Assembly: GCA_001657315.1 (NCBI GenBank)
Contig: LYSV01000020.1
Location: 1-64,000, forward strand
Direction: 5' to 3'
Length of the DNA stretch: 64,000 nt
Source: Flammeovirgaceae bacterium BBD 1991-12
GTDB taxonomy: Bacteria > Bacteroidota > Bacteroidia > Cytophagales > Cyclobacteriaceae
Positions within the stretch are counted from its first letter, which is position 1; every line of letters starts with the position of its first letter. The notes below the pieces were generated by a model. It worked only from the letters and a program-made list of their open reading frames with translations, did not search any database and was not told the DNA's origin. The position numbers and the translations under genes were made by a program. This document shows, one piece after another, positions 38,453-47,243 of this stretch.

Positions 38453-39262
38453 ATGGCAAAAAAGTTCAAGGTAGGGCATATTCGATTGCTACTCAATCGA
38501 TTATCAGAAGAAACCAGGGAATCTTTGGATCATTATGGGCTGGGACAGATCAGCCGGAAGGTAGGAGGATCAATAAGCCGGAAGTATTTGTATGACAGTC
38601 TGGTCAGACCAGCAGAACGTGCGCGGAATGATGAGGATAAGCTTAGCCTTGCTCCCAATAAAATGGATGAGCTGGCTCAGTTCCTGGGATACAACAATTT
38701 CAATGCATTCCATGAGGCTCAGAATATGCCGGCAGATCCTATACTACTGTCACTACCTGGAAGCTATTATTCCTACGTTAGAAAGAACTCTGAGAGGGGT
38801 ATGATATTTCAGTCTCCTGTGGAGATAAAAAGGGCAGGAAAGAGAATATACTGGTTGCTGAAAGGGCCGGATGCTTCATTTGAGGGAGAGGTGAAGATGG
38901 AGCATGGCTGTATATTCTGTTTGATGAAATCAACAGGAGGAAAATCATTTTACCACATTTACAAAATAGGCAGGCGGAAAGTACCTGCTGTTCTGAAAGG
39001 GACCTTTTCGGGGGTTTCAACAGCCTTTGATCCTATTGCCGGAAGGTGTGTACTGACCAGAGAGACAGAGACCTTTGATAAACTGGTGAATCAGAAACTT
39101 TCCGTGGAAGAGATACGGGGATCAGGAAATGTGAAGCTGAGGAAACTGGCAAGGTATTTTGAGCATTATGAGCGGAACAATCTGAGGATTGAGCCCCCGG
39201 CAGGCTTTGATCTGGATGATCTGGACGGATACGAGCAATGGCCCGAGTATAGAAAATTATGA
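38453..39262 (+). CDS. Unrecognised protein with N-terminal helical domain, possibly HTH-like
   Basis: 269 residues from ATG 38453; a TTG at 38336 in the same frame would add 39 residues, which overlap the structured segment and are not convincing. The N-terminal ~90 residues, with SISRKYLYDSL and MDELAQFLGYNNFNAFHEA, resemble the short helical DNA-binding-like domain seen at the start of many Bacteroidota orphan proteins (pattern: short repeat, TLDxLAxFLGYxxFxxF). The rest is beta-rich with FWLLKGPDASFEGEVKMEHGCIF-like strands, and I recognise no family. No signal peptide or membrane helix. Confidence 0.65.
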   Translation: MAKKFKVGHIRLLLNRLSEETRESLDHYGLGQISRKVGGSISRKYLYDSLVRPAERARNDEDKLSLAPNKMDELAQFLGYNNFNAFHEAQNMPADPILLSLPGSYYSYVRKNSERGMIFQSPVEIKRAGKRIYWLLKGPDASFEGEVKMEHGCIFCLMKSTGGKSFYHIYKIGRRKVPAVLKGTFSGVSTAFDPIAGRCVLTRETETFDKLVNQKLSVEEIRGSGNVKLRKLARYFEHYERNNLRIEPPAGFDLDDLDGYEQWPEYRKL

Positions 39263-39390
39263 GCCATGAATCCGCCGGCGATACTGTTGGGTGCTGGGAA
39301 AAGCCGGTTTTGCCGTCTGACTAAGAGTTGGAGGTCAGAAGCTGCCTGCTCACGGAATTCTGTGAACCCGCCGGAAGGTCAGTGTGGGAG

Positions 39391-39428
39391 AGGGCTGGAA
39401 GTTGGATACTACTCCTACTTCCAGCTCT
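39391..39428. terminator. Long hairpin between convergent genes
   Basis: AG-GCTGGAAGT (39391-39402) pairs with ACTTCCAGCTCT (39417-39428), 12 pairs including one G-T. No T-run follows on either strand, but it lies between the convergent genes ending at 39262 and 39460. Its core (GGAAGTTGGA) is like the repeat at 53739-53846. Confidence 0.5.
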
Positions 39429-39459
39429 GATTTCAACTTCTGAATGTCCTGCACAGTAC

Positions 39460-40725
39460 CTATACGGGTTCGCTTTCCACTGCAGGTTCATCAGATCTTT
39501 CCATACGTGGCTGCAGGAATTCACCGTAGATCCTGCATTCATCCAGCCTGCAGGAGTTCACAAGTTTTCCCTCATGGATACAAAGGTCCGGGCAGTCATC
39601 GCACATGTCTATCCTGCCATCGGGTAGAATGTCTGGCGCCTGTATAATGCCGATACCCAGTACATTCACAGGTTTAAAGAGCCTGAGAGGGTTTATCAGG
39701 CATTGTTTAATAAAGTTGAAAAATGCCTTTCTCAGCGGTCGGTCAAAAGGGAACAGCAGGAATACCTCCTTGCCTACCTTTCGATTGGGATAGACAAGAT
39801 ACGAACCACTGACAAAGTGATGAAAGCCCTGGATCAGCTCCATTGCACTTTTTCCATAACCTCCATACGCTTTTCCCTTGTTGTCGACTATTAAATTACC
39901 GATCAGCCATTTTATAGAGGTATGATCAGCCGTGCCGCCCAGGTAACTGCTGGCCTCATATCCTCTGAAGTGGTTCCTGATCAAGGCATACAATTCCTTT
40001 GAGGTAATGGTCTGTGTTTTGTCTGAGGAATCCTTTTCACCAGTATAACCCAGGCTTTCCGAACCTACCTTCACCCTTTCGCCATTGGCATAATACGCAA
40101 TACCCTGTGTTGGCATTACTCTGTAGGTGATCAGTGATATGCCGCTCACCAGGTTGGAATTCCTGATGGCCCATCGGATAAAAGCAGGTACCTCATGATA
40201 ATTCCCGTCATGTACAGTAATGCCAAAGCTTGCATTGAGCCCCGCTTTTTTTGACATTTTGGCGAATTTGATCCTAAGATCGCTCAGGTCCATTTCACTC
40301 TCGATTTTTTTCTTTTTGAATTCAGGACGGATCTGAGTAGTATCAATATGAAAACTGAACCCTGTAAGCCCGGCCTTTTTCAGATCAGCAAGCATCTTCT
40401 CCGTGAGAGCATAGCCATTTGTGAGGATGATACTTTTCATCTTTTGTTGTTTAATAAAGGCGATGATCTCCAAAATGTCGGGATGTAAGACAGGTTCACC
40501 CCCAGCGAGGGATATGTTATCGCAGTTCCTCCAGTTTTTCATGAAGCATATCTCTTCCCTTATCTGAGCCAGGTCCTTGTGTCCATCACCCATGACCAGA
40601 CGATAGCATCCCTCACAACGAATGTTACACACATCGGTGACTTCTACCCAGCCGATAGGATTATCGTTCATGGACCAGGGTAACCTGTACAGATCTTTTT
40701 TGCTTACCACGAAATTCGTTTTCAT
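39460..40725 (-). CDS. Radical SAM enzyme with extra C-terminal cysteines
   Basis: 421 residues from ATG 40725; the frame stays open to 40893 with ATGs at 40839 and 40893, but the operator-like array lies inside that part, so the shorter start is preferred. The 4Fe-4S/SAM motif is CNIRCEGC (Cys 33, 37, 40), followed by NISLAGGEPVLHPD and SIILTNGY. A SPASM-like C-terminal cluster has seven cysteines (MCDDCPDLCI, NSCRLDECRI), as in enzymes that modify peptides or bind extra Fe-S clusters. Substrate unknown. Divergent from the ABC transporter genes and sharing an operator-like sequence with the other radical SAM gene. Confidence 0.88.
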   Translation of the reverse strand: MKTNFVVSKKDLYRLPWSMNDNPIGWVEVTDVCNIRCEGCYRLVMGDGHKDLAQIREEICFMKNWRNCDNISLAGGEPVLHPDILEIIAFIKQQKMKSIILTNGYALTEKMLADLKKAGLTGFSFHIDTTQIRPEFKKKKIESEMDLSDLRIKFAKMSKKAGLNASFGITVHDGNYHEVPAFIRWAIRNSNLVSGISLITYRVMPTQGIAYYANGERVKVGSESLGYTGEKDSSDKTQTITSKELYALIRNHFRGYEASSYLGGTADHTSIKWLIGNLIVDNKGKAYGGYGKSAMELIQGFHHFVSGSYLVYPNRKVGKEVFLLFPFDRPLRKAFFNFIKQCLINPLRLFKPVNVLGIGIIQAPDILPDGRIDMCDDCPDLCIHEGKLVNSCRLDECRIYGEFLQPRMERSDEPAVESEPV

Positions 40726-40761
40726 ATGATTTGGATTTAACGAATAATTTTTATATAAGAC

Positions 40762-40787
40762 TTTTGGACCTAAATATCCAGTATTTA
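40762..40787 (-). promoter_or_regulatory. Operator-like half-site array upstream of the radical SAM gene
   Basis: Read toward the gene: TAAATA (40787-40782), CTGGA, TATTTA (40776-40771), GGTC, then CAAAA. TAAATA-N5-TATTTA is a perfect inverted repeat. The order matches the array at 43494-43520 in front of the second radical SAM gene. It lies 36 bp from the start codon, a typical place for an activator or repressor. Confidence 0.55.
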
Positions 40788-41045
40788 TATTCAAAAAGCA
40801 ATGATCCTGGTTAACCACGTGAAATTGTTGTTTATTCATTTCTACGTGATTCACTGCTGGTGTACAATGGATATAAGTGAACGATACAAGCACGGATATA
40901 TATTAAATGCAAGATGACCAATGGCAAGGATGATAATGTCCATATTTCCGAAGATGGTTTTCAGTTTAAAATTTCTTCCAAAAAAAACTACCCCACGTAA
41001 TAAATCTACCCTACACAACACTATTGGAAAAAATACTGATATCTC

Positions 41046-41681
41046 ATGTTCGCTATTACCAGCTTTCGCAAGTCCTACCATCACCGGTTGGTACTCGATA
41101 TCCCGCAGTTGAAACTCGGGCGGGGCATTTTTTGGGTTAGAGGCGCAAATGGCTCAGGCAAAAGCACACTGCTGAAAACGCTGGCCGGTATCCTTCATTT
41201 TGAAGGGGATATTTTTCTGAATGAGCATATCAGCATTAAAAAACATCCGGTTGCTTACCGAAAACGGGTGAATTTTGCGGAAGCAGAGCCCGTTTATCCC
41301 GAATTCCTTACAGGAATGGACATGGTCCGGTTGTTTGCTACTGCCAAAGAGGCTCCTGCGGGACAGGAGGAATACTTTCTGGAGAGTATGGGGATGAAAA
41401 CCTATATCAATGAGCCCCTGGGTACCTACTCCAGCGGTATGCTGAAAAAGCTCTCCATTGCTTTGGCTTTTCTGGGCGATCCACGGGTTATTCTGCTGGA
41501 TGAGCCCCTGATCACGCTGGATGCACGGTCTCTTGAGCTGTTGTATCAATGGATCGAGAAAAAATACCTTAATGGGAATGTCAGTTTTTTCCTGTCATCT
41601 CATCAGCCATTGGAGGATGCATCATGGAGTGCTATGCAGGAGCTTCTGGTAGAAAAGCAGACCGTGAAGCTCCTGAACTGA
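41046..41681 (+). CDS. ABC transporter ATP-binding protein
   Basis: 211 residues, the usual length of a single-domain ATPase. Walker A is GANGSGKST (33-41), the signature is YSSGMLKKLS, and Walker B is VILLDEP followed by the H-loop LSSHQP. The YSSGMLKKLS form is typical of exporters of the CcmA/NatA class. The membrane partner is the next gene, which starts inside this stop codon (TGATG). The start ATG lies 3 nt behind a partial copy of the half-site motif (AAATACTGATATCT, 41031-41044). Confidence 0.92.
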   Translation: MFAITSFRKSYHHRLVLDIPQLKLGRGIFWVRGANGSGKSTLLKTLAGILHFEGDIFLNEHISIKKHPVAYRKRVNFAEAEPVYPEFLTGMDMVRLFATAKEAPAGQEEYFLESMGMKTYINEPLGTYSSGMLKKLSIALAFLGDPRVILLDEPLITLDARSLELLYQWIEKKYLNGNVSFFLSSHQPLEDASWSAMQELLVEKQTVKLLN

Positions 41682-42865
41682 TGTCATCGCCATTGACGAG
41701 GGTGCTGATCAGGATTTTTGCTCTCGGTTTTTACCGGGCCCACGCAGCGTTGCTGTTGTTCTTTTTTGTCACACTGATCGTGTATGGCCTTTTCATTAAT
41801 GTGCTGAATCAGACCCACCTGCCACCTGATGAAGTAGTAATGCATAATCTGAAGGTGGTGTTGACAATCATAAGCTCACCGGCCATAGCCACTGTTGTTC
41901 TCATTCTTTGGTTGTTTCTTACTGCCAAGAGCTGGAATTACGTTCTGAGCCAGTTGCAAAATACATCGAACCGGTTTTTGTGGTACATCGGCACGGCCTT
42001 TCCTGTATGGCGTCAATTCAGGAGCTGGTTTGTAGTTCAATGTATGATCTTGCTTCCGGTGGCCGGATACGGGCTGTTTTCTTTAGCGACGGGTGTGGTT
42101 TTTGGTCATTACATCATTCCGGTGGCTATGCTGCTGTACGTACTGCTGCTGGCTTCGGTCAGTGCATGGGTGTATGTAAGGTACAGCAACAGACCTGTTC
42201 GGGATCAGGGGAGACCCTTCTTGACACGTATTGTAAAGAATTGGAGCAAACCGTTTTTCAGCTTATTCCTTTATCATGCTTTTAACAAACTGAAGGTTGC
42301 TTTGGTCATTACCAAACTACTATCCGCAGGGATCATGCTCGGTGGAATTTACCTGCTGGCTGATGTAAATGACGCTCTGAGAACAACAGCCATAGTCATC
42401 CTCGGCGTTGTTACCGCACATGTAGTCCTTATTTACTATTTCTGCCGTTTTGAAAATCTGTATTTAAGTTTCTCATGGAATTTTCCCTACGGAAGAATGA
42501 GGATGTACTTTAATTATGCTCTGATATATCTGTCGCTTATGCTGCCGGAAAGCATTTGGCTTCTGGCAAAGCCTGACCTTAAGATCCTTGTAGTCTTATG
42601 GCCGCTTGGCATCGGTACAGCCATATTGTTCCACAGTCTGCTGTATACCATAGCGCTGGATATGAAAAGATTTATCTATTGGGTGTTTGGTTTGTTTAAC
42701 CTGTTCTTTTTTATGATTCTGCTGGATCTGCTGTGGATCCTGATACCGGGTAGCCTGCTGGCCTCGGTAGTGCTCTTTTATCGAAGTTATTACAGAAAGG
42801 AAAGTATTCACCCTCAGTCTTATTCTGAAATGACCGGTAACCACCGGAGTCAGGAGGTACCTTGA
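41681..42865 (+). CDS. Multi-pass membrane protein, likely ABC transporter permease
   Basis: 394 residues from ATG 41681, which overlaps the ATPase stop (TGATG); an upstream ATG at 41624 would overlap 58 bp of the ATPase gene. About ten hydrophobic helices are visible, in two groups with a cytoplasmic part around 150-190 (YSNRPVRDQGRPFLTRIVKNW). No named domain. As the partner of the ATPase it probably forms the membrane half of an exporter. The substrate is unknown; the neighbouring radical SAM genes suggest a modified peptide or other specialised molecule (inference). Confidence 0.8.
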   Translation: MSSPLTRVLIRIFALGFYRAHAALLLFFFVTLIVYGLFINVLNQTHLPPDEVVMHNLKVVLTIISSPAIATVVLILWLFLTAKSWNYVLSQLQNTSNRFLWYIGTAFPVWRQFRSWFVVQCMILLPVAGYGLFSLATGVVFGHYIIPVAMLLYVLLLASVSAWVYVRYSNRPVRDQGRPFLTRIVKNWSKPFFSLFLYHAFNKLKVALVITKLLSAGIMLGGIYLLADVNDALRTTAIVILGVVTAHVVLIYYFCRFENLYLSFSWNFPYGRMRMYFNYALIYLSLMLPESIWLLAKPDLKILVVLWPLGIGTAILFHSLLYTIALDMKRFIYWVFGLFNLFFFMILLDLLWILIPGSLLASVVLFYRSYYRKESIHPQSYSEMTGNHRSQEVP

Positions 42866-42887
42866 ATTACTGATACACGGATTTCTT

Positions 42888-43346
42888 CTATCCTCCCAAA
42901 ACTTCTACCAGTTTGATGATCGTCAGTAAAAACCCCAGTAGCGCCCCCGTTTTAATGATCATATCCCAGATCCTTCTTTTCAGTATCCTCACTTTTTCGA
43001 TCTTTTTCCACGTTTCAAAATAGGCCCAGGCCTCTCCCTCACCTTCAAAGTTCATGACAGTGCCCGATCCACCCTGCGAGAGCTCCAGCCTGGACGGTAA
43101 CTGACCTGAAGTATGGAGGTTCCTGATCTTTCCGTCGATGTGATAAAAAGCCTGTCTGCTGTTTTCCTTCAACATTTTTCTGAGCTTTTCACAGGTGGTC
43201 TGATGGGCCTTGTGGATCTGGTCAATACTCGTACGCTCATACTCCCGTTGATGGATATTGCGCTCCAGAAAATAGTGATAATCGTACATGCAGTAAAGCC
43301 GGCGGGTGTCCTCATCCAGGTCAGCAATTCTTTTGGATTCGTTCAT
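42888..43346 (-). CDS. Tail-anchored protein, function unknown
   Basis: 152 residues. The N-terminal ~125 residues are charged and mostly helical (EYERTSIDQIHKAHQTTCEKL). A single C-terminal transmembrane helix lies at about 130-150 (IIKTGALLGFLLTIIKLVEVL), so it is anchored by its tail. No family is recognised. It is convergent with the membrane protein gene (about 20 bp between the ends) and divergent from the second radical SAM gene. Confidence 0.65.
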   Translation of the reverse strand: MNESKRIADLDEDTRRLYCMYDYHYFLERNIHQREYERTSIDQIHKAHQTTCEKLRKMLKENSRQAFYHIDGKIRNLHTSGQLPSRLELSQGGSGTVMNFEGEGEAWAYFETWKKIEKVRILKRRIWDMIIKTGALLGFLLTIIKLVEVLGG

Positions 43347-43493
43347 GTGCAGAAATGGGCTAATGAGATATGCTAATCTATTAAAATATAGCAGTTAAAT
43401 GGATGTTTTATAGGTTTTTCGGCGGGTCAGCCTATAAGGTGGGCCTGAATTCAGCGATCGCTTTCAAAGGTTTGATCCTTTGATATAATTAGA

Positions 43494-43520
43494 TATTTAG
43501 GTCTAAATAACTGATATTTA
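43494..43520 (+). promoter_or_regulatory. Operator-like half-site array upstream of the second radical SAM gene
   Basis: TATTTA (43494-43499), GGTC, TAAATA (43504-43509), ACTGA, TATTTA (43515-43520). The TAAATA-N5-TATTTA and TATTTA-GGTC-x units match the array at 40762-40787. It lies 122 bp from the start codon. Confidence 0.55.
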
Positions 43521-43642
43521 CAACCAAAAAGGCAAATACAGCCCCTGGTGTTGACATATTGCTATATCCATCAGAAGACAAATGGTAAATAGGCAGGGCC
43601 ACCGATCAGGATGCAGTATGCTTTAAAATGGATTGGTCTCCA

Positions 43643-44959
43643 ATGAAAATACTCCTGATCTCCCCGGCCGTTGATGCCGAACAACGAACAAATAAAGGGC
43701 TTATGATGCCCCAGCTTGCCCTGTACATACTGGAGGGGCTTACTCCGCCGCAGCATAAAGTCAGGATCATTGAGGAGGAAGCAGAGGATATTGACCTCGA
43801 ACAGGAATGTGATCTCGTTGGTATAAGCTGCATGACGGCAAATGCCCCCAGAGCGTATGAGCTTTGCCGGGAATTTAAAAAGAGGGGGAAGACCGTTGTG
43901 CTGGGTGGAGTACATCCCACCATACTGCCGGACGAGGCTCTGCAACATGCAGATTCTGTAGTAGTAGGTGAAGCAGAAGGGGTTTGGGAGATACTTCTCA
44001 ATGACTTTCGGAACCACCGTCTGAAGCAAAAATATCATGACCCTACCCCGGATCTCGAAAAATACGTTCCCAAGGATTTCAGTAAAGTTACCAATGGTGG
44101 TTTTTTCAGGCTCATCCCGGTAATGACCACACGTGGGTGCCCCTATAACTGTGATTTCTGTTGCGTTACAAATCTCTTTGGCAGGAAGATAAGGCATATC
44201 CCCATTGAAAATGTGGTACGTGATATCCGGGAGTCCGGTGCAAAAAAATTCATGTTCCTTGACGATAACATCATAGGCCGTCCGAAGTATGCGAAAGCCT
44301 TGTTTAAGGCTATCAAACCGCTAAAAATTCAATGGGTCGGACAAGCTTCAGTGTCCCTGCTGGTTAAGGATGACGAGCTGTTGCAGCTTGCCGCAGAAAG
44401 TGGATGTAAGGCATTGTTTTTCGGGCTTGAAAGTGTGTCGGAAGAGCAACTGCGATCAATGCGTAAATCCATTGGTGAAATTGAACATCTGGAAAAAGCC
44501 TTACGAAAGATAAAAAAAATGGGTATTCTCATCCACGCCTCTATGGTCTTTGGCTTTGATAGCGACAGAAGGGAGATCTTTGACGAAACCGTTGGATTCC
44601 TGATCAAAAACAAGGTAAGCACGGTTTCTTTTAATGTGCTTACTCCTTATCCCGGAACAAGGGTATACGATGACCTAAAGAAGGAAAACAGGTTGATCAC
44701 CACGGACTGGAGATACTATGATCACAATACTGTTGTGTTCAAACCCCGCAATATGACCCCTTATGAGCTGCAAATGGGTAAGGTAAATGCGAGGAAAAGT
44801 TTTTACAGTGTACCATCGGTTCTTAAGCGATCATGGGGTAACCTGTACAATCCCACAGTATACTTTGCCACGAACTACGGGCATATGAAGCAGGTACAGG
44901 CTGAGGCCAAAAGAATGAAAAAGCTTAGGTCGGGATTATTTAAAAAACAACATGATTGA
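43643..44959 (+). CDS. B12-binding-domain radical SAM enzyme
   Basis: 438 residues from ATG 43643 (MKILLISPAVD; five more from 43628). The N-terminal ~150 residues form a B12-binding-type Rossmann domain with GGVHPTILPDEAL and SVVVGEAEG. The radical SAM motif is CPYNCDFC, followed by FLFLDDN-type and GLESVSEEQ strands. This is the architecture of BchE/HpnP/HpnJ-type enzymes, which use cobalamin and SAM to methylate or rearrange hydrophobic or other inert carbon. The substrate cannot be named from the sequence. The operator-like array upstream is shared with the other radical SAM gene. Confidence 0.9.
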   Translation: MKILLISPAVDAEQRTNKGLMMPQLALYILEGLTPPQHKVRIIEEEAEDIDLEQECDLVGISCMTANAPRAYELCREFKKRGKTVVLGGVHPTILPDEALQHADSVVVGEAEGVWEILLNDFRNHRLKQKYHDPTPDLEKYVPKDFSKVTNGGFFRLIPVMTTRGCPYNCDFCCVTNLFGRKIRHIPIENVVRDIRESGAKKFMFLDDNIIGRPKYAKALFKAIKPLKIQWVGQASVSLLVKDDELLQLAAESGCKALFFGLESVSEEQLRSMRKSIGEIEHLEKALRKIKKMGILIHASMVFGFDSDRREIFDETVGFLIKNKVSTVSFNVLTPYPGTRVYDDLKKENRLITTDWRYYDHNTVVFKPRNMTPYELQMGKVNARKSFYSVPSVLKRSWGNLYNPTVYFATNYGHMKQVQAEAKRMKKLRSGLFKKQHD

Positions 44960-45025
44960 TGAACACCATTGTTTCAACATATCCCTTAACAACTCAATCA
45001 CTCAATAACCAATAACTTATCCACA

Positions 45026-45793
45026 TTAATCTCCCAGCCAACCTTTGAAATCGCTGGCCTTTTCACTGCTTACGGTCACAGGTTCATCGGTAGGTTGTTC
45101 CAGCTCCACAAGCAGCTTTCCCTTATGATACTTGTGTACCTTACGAATGGCGGGAAAATGGATAATGAACTGGCGGTTGGCCCTGTAAAACTGGTCCGGG
45201 TCCAGTTGCTGCATCAGCTCGTCCAGGTTAAAATCCATAATGTGGCCACGGCCGCCCGTTGTAGTCATATGCACTACCCCATGACGTGTCTGAAAATAAG
45301 CGATATCCTGGGTTTCCACTGATATAAGCTCATCCCCCTTTTTTACGAGGAACCGTGTTTTGTATTTTTTGTCATCCAGCCGTATCTGACGGATCAGCGT
45401 GTTTAGATCAGGCAGGCCGTTATCACCGCCGAAAGAACTTTTCATTTGCTCGTATTTTATCAGGCTGGCCGTCAGCTCCTCCTTCTTGATAGGTTTCAGC
45501 AAATAGTCAATACTGTTAACCCTGAAGGCCCGCAGCATGTATTCGTCAAAGGCTGTAGTAAAAATAACTGGCCGTGTTATTTTCACGGAATCGAAGATCT
45601 CGAAGCTGAGCCCGTCACTAAGCTGAATATCCATAAAGATAAGGTCGGGAGCAGCCTGTGAATTGAACCACTTCACACTTTCCTCTACACTATCAAGAAC
45701 ATCAACGATCTCTATGCCAGGGTTGATCTCCTCCAATACTTTTTGTAGTCTTCGGAAAGCGGGAGCTTCGTCTTCAACAATTAGTACTTTCAT
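45026..45793 (-). CDS. LytTR-family response regulator
   Basis: 255 residues. Receiver domain 1-120 with VEDE, phosphoacceptor Asp in LIFMDIQLSDG, and Lys in YLLKPI; LytTR DNA-binding domain at about 150-250 with DPDQFYRANRQFIIH. It lies 60 bp behind the LytS-type kinase on the same strand, so the two form a two-component pair. LytTR binding sites are pairs of short direct repeats; I could not locate a clear target. Confidence 0.92.
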   Translation of the reverse strand: MKVLIVEDEAPAFRRLQKVLEEINPGIEIVDVLDSVEESVKWFNSQAAPDLIFMDIQLSDGLSFEIFDSVKITRPVIFTTAFDEYMLRAFRVNSIDYLLKPIKKEELTASLIKYEQMKSSFGGDNGLPDLNTLIRQIRLDDKKYKTRFLVKKGDELISVETQDIAYFQTRHGVVHMTTTGGRGHIMDFNLDELMQQLDPDQFYRANRQFIIHFPAIRKVHKYHKGKLLVELEQPTDEPVTVSSEKASDFKGWLGD

Positions 45794-45853
45794 TGGCAGT
45801 TGTAAAATTCAAATGCACCGCAGCAGAGCCACCAACCTTGGTACACGGTTATT

Positions 45854-46930
45854 TTACACACCGGGTGCCATGGCCTGATGTGTGTCAGAGCTTATATGCA
45901 GCAGGGGCACTGCCACCAGAAAATCCTGCCCTGATGACACCACCTCTATGTTATCCTGCCCAAAGTAGGCATAGCGCTTCCGGATATTGGCCAGTCCGGT
46001 TTTTGTGGACTTTTCTATCACATTTTTTCGCTGCAGGTTGTTCTTTACTACAATGGAGTTATTACCGTCTACGTAGACCTCCACATTGAGCGGGTGATTT
46101 CGCGAGATCCGGTTATGCTTGATGGCATTTTCTACCAGTATCTGTATGGTAAGCGGGGCTATACTCTGCTCAAGATATTCCTCGCCCACGTCAAAGTGGG
46201 TATTGAGATTTTCCGGGTAGCGTATCTTGAGCAAAAAGGTATAGTTTTTAGCGAATTCAAGTTCGTCCCTCAGCTTTACTACCTCCTTGTCCTTGTTTTG
46301 CAGAATATAACGATATACTTCCGACAGCTTTTCCGTAAACTCGATTGCGATCCTTCCATCTTCCGCTATAAGTGTTGTCAGCGTATTGAGGCTGTTAAAC
46401 AGGAAATGCGGGCTCATCTGGTTTTGCAGCACTTCAAACTGTGTCCGGATCTGCTGATTCTTTAAAGCCTCATTAAGCTGGATGCTTTTTTTCCATTGTT
46501 CGAAGAAATAGATGTTCTCATAAACAGAACCTATTACAAAGGCAGCAATAAAATTAGTCACCGAATGCTCAAAGGCTTTCGTGGGATCCAGTACCTCCTG
46601 CCAGCTTTTGAAATTAAATATCAGACATAATGCAGGGTCTCCAAGGATCAGAAATGCACTCAGTGCGATAAGGGTAAAGACCAGCCGTTTGGGTGTTTGC
46701 CGGATCTGGGGAAATCTTTTCCTGAAATGCATGAATATCATGAAAGCCCCATTCCAGAATATAGCCGTGAACAGGAATGCGGTAGGATACTTTTCAAGAA
46801 AAGTTTCATGCGGTTCCCTGTACAGCAGGGTCATGACCGTAGCCAGCAGGAATATACCTATCCAGCGAAAATGTACCTCCCGAAACGTACCGTTGAATAT
46901 TCTTATCAATTTTAGTTTGCCTTTTGTCAT
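45854..46930 (-). CDS. LytS-type sensor histidine kinase
   Basis: 358 residues. Four transmembrane helices in the first ~160 residues, then the His_kinase region with the phosphoacceptor His in QNQMSPHFLFNSLNTL and an ATPase domain with ILVENAIKHN and TGLANIRKRYAY. There is no large periplasmic sensing domain, so the membrane helices probably sense the signal directly. It is transcribed before the LytTR regulator. The 47-kb TonB receptor diverges from it (about 310 bp between the starts) and may be a target. Confidence 0.92.
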   Translation of the reverse strand: MTKGKLKLIRIFNGTFREVHFRWIGIFLLATVMTLLYREPHETFLEKYPTAFLFTAIFWNGAFMIFMHFRKRFPQIRQTPKRLVFTLIALSAFLILGDPALCLIFNFKSWQEVLDPTKAFEHSVTNFIAAFVIGSVYENIYFFEQWKKSIQLNEALKNQQIRTQFEVLQNQMSPHFLFNSLNTLTTLIAEDGRIAIEFTEKLSEVYRYILQNKDKEVVKLRDELEFAKNYTFLLKIRYPENLNTHFDVGEEYLEQSIAPLTIQILVENAIKHNRISRNHPLNVEVYVDGNNSIVVKNNLQRKNVIEKSTKTGLANIRKRYAYFGQDNIEVVSSGQDFLVAVPLLHISSDTHQAMAPGV

Positions 46931-47243
46931 AACGGCATCCGGGTGTTGATAAATGATCAGTTTCTTCGCCCTGGTCTCATCTCCCTTACGCCTCTTTCAT
47001 TGTTATTGCAAAATAAGCAATAAAGCCATTTAAAACGAACCCTATCTGCAGTGAAGCCTTGTAAAGTTCCTTTGAAACCCTGCAAATGCAGGATGAAACC
47101 GAAGTAAGAGGCATTCGCATGCCTTTGAAGCTTGAAATGTCTGTTTTTCCGGTTTAATCCATGCGTGTCCTGCCTCATGCACATTACCATTCCCCGGCTG
47201 TAAAGTGCTTTCTAGCTTAGGAACAACAAAAACCGAAGTATTC

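Noticed and set aside
40726-40893. N-terminal extension of the radical SAM protein, or a short precursor peptide upstream of it
   Set aside because: The frame is open and contains two ATGs, but the operator-like array lies in it and it is in frame with the enzyme, so a separate precursor peptide is not supported.
40988-41012. CTACCC direct repeat (18-bp period) as a LytTR binding site
   Set aside because: The spacing does not match the usual LytTR repeat distance, and the shared part is only 6-7 bp.
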